From NCBI RefSeq assembly GCF_000003605.2, contig NW_003154739.1, forward strand, positions 171,403 through 195,279: a stretch of 23,877 nt of DNA, given 5' to 3'. The notes under the pieces are model-generated. The model worked only from the letters and a program-made list of their open reading frames with translations. It did no database searches and was not told the DNA's origin. Made by a program: the position numbers and the translations under genes. The first letter of the stretch is position 1. Every line of letters begins with the position of its first letter. The DNA comes from Saccoglossus kowalevskii (Eukaryota; Hemichordata; Enteropneusta; Harrimaniidae). Below, piece after piece: positions 21,701-23,877 of the stretch.

Positions 21701-23156
21701 CGCAAATACACATACAGCTCTCATTTGATTTACATAAAAGGGGAAACAGCCTTAGGATAACGCTCAATGAAGAGGGATGTCAGAATAAACAGCTGCTAAA
21801 ATATGCAACGCGTTATAACCATGAATCCACTGGAAGTGTACACATTTGTTCGTTCGGTTTTGTAAAACGAGGTTGATGTTGGCATTATTGATCATTGACA
21901 GTCCCAACATCATAGGATTACCTTTAAAATCAGCACAGGACTTAGATTCGAGATTTTGGACGTATTATAGTAGTTGCCATATTTGTTGTATTAATTTGAT
22001 TGACACAAGCGTAGTAGTATACTCCGGGCGATGACAACTATAAACACTCTGATTTGAATAGCTAGAGAAATAAATGTATTGACATGCATGCACTATGCGT
22101 GTTGAAACACTTATATTGGCAAATTACCGGCTTTGTAAAACTCTTTGTATAATGTTGTCGAATAACACATTCTTCTTGAGTGTAGAACTCCCCAAGGGGT
22201 TTGTGTCAATATTGCTTCCGGAATAAAGACATAAAAAGCAAAGTCATCATGCAACATCTGACACTTATAATATATAAAGCATACCGAGTGTACAGGCTTT
22301 TTCTTAGAATGTGAGCGAGGACAACTCTTGAATCAAAACCCGGGGCACTAATGTTCTTTAGGAAAATGCTGTATAAAGGGCCACCAATATATATATAATG
22401 GCTTTCTATACTGTCATGTAAACGTCGAATGCCCTAACGTTTTGCTGTTCATCAAATGCACGAATATTACAAAACAAGCAAACATCATTATTCAGGTATT
22501 CAACGTATATTGTTGATGAAATTAACGTTCTTGCTATCAATTGTTCTTTATTCGTTGTTCAAACCATGTTGCCTATTTTTTTTCTTATATTTCACTACAA
22601 ATTATTAACTACAAATGTAATAACACATCGTAGTTTATCAACAGATTTACAAGTCTAAGAACTCAAAACAAACAAGCACAAAACTACTGGATCGTACGAT
22701 ATAATACAGTTATAATACAGTTCAATGCAATGGCAGAGATCAATGACCACAGTTTTCAAAATATCAGATATTGAGACTTTGAACAATAGAATATTATTAG
22801 CAATAAAATAAAATTGAGATAGAGATTCAGTAATGTTAACATATTTTACAGAGACTGCAGGAAATAATTTAAATGTTCAAACAAAATACGCGATTCCAAT
22901 TAGCAATTTCAAATGTAATTTGAAGACAGCACGGGGACAGAGTAAATAACAAGGGAAAATAGAACAGTAACTGTAATTGGATTCGGTATGTGTAAACAAC
23001 AGTTACAGTTTACACGAATATTCCCACCTCGTTTCGGTAAATGTGAATTTCTCGAAATATTCTTCGTTGAATGATTTACGCTCACTAACTCGACCACGTA
23101 CTCGAGTCTTTTTGATGTTAATTCTTCTTTACTATATTTTATTTCATCATACTTTT
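18776..23156. other. Anonymous AT-rich DNA
   Basis: No recognised gene or transposon. Minor structures: (TA)-rich tract near 18919-18950; 10 T at 19511-19520; 11 C at 19538-19548; hairpin GGATTAAC / GTTAATCC (19933-19940, 19949-19956); direct duplication ATAATACAGTT (22701-22711, 22712-22722); and a nested inverted cluster at 22964-23015 with GTGTAAAC / GTTTACAC and AGTAACTGT / ACAGTTAC. A 121-codon minus-strand ORF at 19352-19717 runs through the poly-C tract and shows no family signature. Confidence 0.5.
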
Positions 23157-23157
23157 T

Positions 23158-23192
23158 AGTCCCCGTTCGGACGTAGTCCGAAAACGGGGACT
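23158..23192. repeat. Near-perfect hairpin at the element's left end
   Basis: Arms AGTCCCCGTT/AACGGGGACT and CGGAC/GTCCG around a GTA loop, with two unpaired A on one side. The stem is 15 bp, much stronger than anything nearby. Confidence 0.9.
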
Positions 23193-23210
23193 TATGTTTT
23201 GCCCTGTGTG

Positions 23211-23250
23211 CGTCCGTGCGTCCGTGCGTCCGTGCATCCGTGCGTCCGTG
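23211..23250. repeat. Octamer microsatellite (CGTCCGTG)5
   Basis: Five consecutive 8-bp units; the fourth reads CATCCGTG. On the minus strand it gives Arg-Thr-Asp-Ala/His-Gly-rich peptide in a 129-codon ORF (22909-23298), which is therefore not taken as a gene. Confidence 0.97.
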
Positions 23251-23396
23251 ATCACCTGTATCTCGAACATGCACGGACCGATTAAGTTCAAACTTCACTC
23301 ATACATCACACATTATATGGGACATATGCACATGTATTTTTTTCATGATCCGATTAACGATAGCCGAATAGCGGCCATTTTAAGGTAGCGGGACTA

Positions 23397-23877
23397 TTAT
23401 TTGCTTACTTGTTTTCATCTTCTAATTGTGACCAAATGACTCCAAATATACCCAGGAAAGTATATATTTTTAGAATCGCCAGACTTCAAGCTTTGCAAAG
23501 GTGTGTTTGCCATGCCCGTATCTGCATTCTATAACCCGTTACTTAATCAAAGGTGAAAAATTACTTTTTCTGTAAAAAAAATAATTACGCATTTATGCTG
23601 GCGATAAGAAGTATTTTTTTCACTTTTCCTAGTTGTTCAATAGTCTGGTAAATTGAATGTGTCTGGTCAGTTTTATGCAAGCAATGCGTTTTAAAAAATA
23701 GTGTGCTGAATTTCAATTACTGTTTTAGTCGCATTGCCCCCAACTCAAACCACAACTCGTTGGTAAATAATTGATGAAATACTAGTAGTTTGTCTGGACA
23801 CATTCAAGTTCCTCTCACTGTCACCTTAAGCTGTGAAAATTTGGTGTAATCCGATGACAATAGTATACGTTATTTTT
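23397..23877. other. Anonymous AT-rich DNA to the window end
   Basis: No ORF above 60 codons, repeat or RNA gene recognised. Confidence 0.55.

Larger units (their letters stand above)
23157..23396. mobile_element. Short dispersed inverted-repeat element (MITE-like)
   Basis: Bounded by TAGTCCC at 23157 and GGGACTA ending at 23396, an inverted pair whose outer TA on each side could be a TA target duplication. The left end folds into a hairpin (AGTCCCCGTT CGGAC GTA GTCCG AA AACGGGGACT, 23158-23192). Next come five 8-bp units at 23211-23250 and a body that matches 4385-4429 at 36 of 45 bases. A copy elsewhere in the same window shows that the body is dispersed. It has no coding capacity. Repeats with GTCCGTCC-like tracts followed by a conserved body are common in mollusc and other marine invertebrate genomes as I know them. 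Confidence 0.62.

Noticed and set aside
22909-23298. 129-codon minus-strand ORF with Arg-Thr-Asp-Ala repeats
   Set aside because: Its first third is the octamer microsatellite and hairpin of the dispersed repeat; the rest shows no family signature.

Overview
The window looks like eukaryotic nuclear DNA from a non-coding, repeat-rich part of an animal genome. It is AT-rich (roughly two thirds A+T by eye). No reading frame is convincing as a full gene, and I found no operon-like spacing, rRNA or tRNA. It does hold minisatellites, microsatellites, an inverted-repeat transposon, a decayed retrotransposon reverse transcriptase and short dispersed repeats. The GTCCGTGC-type dispersed repeat at the right end, the DIRS-like reverse transcriptase and the ~156-bp tandem array would fit a marine invertebrate, perhaps a mollusc. 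That is an inference from repeat style, not from a marker gene.

Layout. 1-531 and 1859-3485 are two arms of one 40-bp minisatellite in the same orientation. They are split by a 1327-bp element (532-1858) with 30-bp near-perfect terminal inverted repeats and an imperfect 7-bp target duplication; removing the element restores the minisatellite phase exactly. 3486-6990 is mostly unique AT-rich sequence with a (TA)n tract and a fragment of a dispersed repeat. 6999-7758 carries a frameshifted, stop-containing reverse transcriptase relic, most like DIRS-type (tyrosine recombinase) retrotransposons, followed by a 58-codon cysteine-rich ORF of unknown status. 8916-9606 is a short array of ~156-bp AT-rich units. 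9607-12882 has nothing I recognise. 12883-13111 is a small GC-rich inverted-repeat unit, and 13342-13418 is a long-loop hairpin.

13112-17495 is otherwise anonymous apart from a GC-richer patch near 14130-14480 and one minus-strand ORF of 144 codons (16143-16577) that I do not trust. 17589-17756 is a 55-codon ORF with a strong start context and two downstream AATAAA signals, the best small-gene candidate here but unrecognised. 18530-18775 is a degenerate tandem array with a period near 40 bp, perhaps a distant relative of the minisatellite. 18776-23156 is anonymous. 23157-23396 is a compact inverted-repeat element with a hairpin at one end and five 8-bp units inside; part of it matches 4385-4429.

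No genes can be said to work together. The interest lies in the history of the repeats: a transposon insertion that can be read base by base inside a minisatellite, different unit variants on its two sides, and several repeat families that a library search could name.
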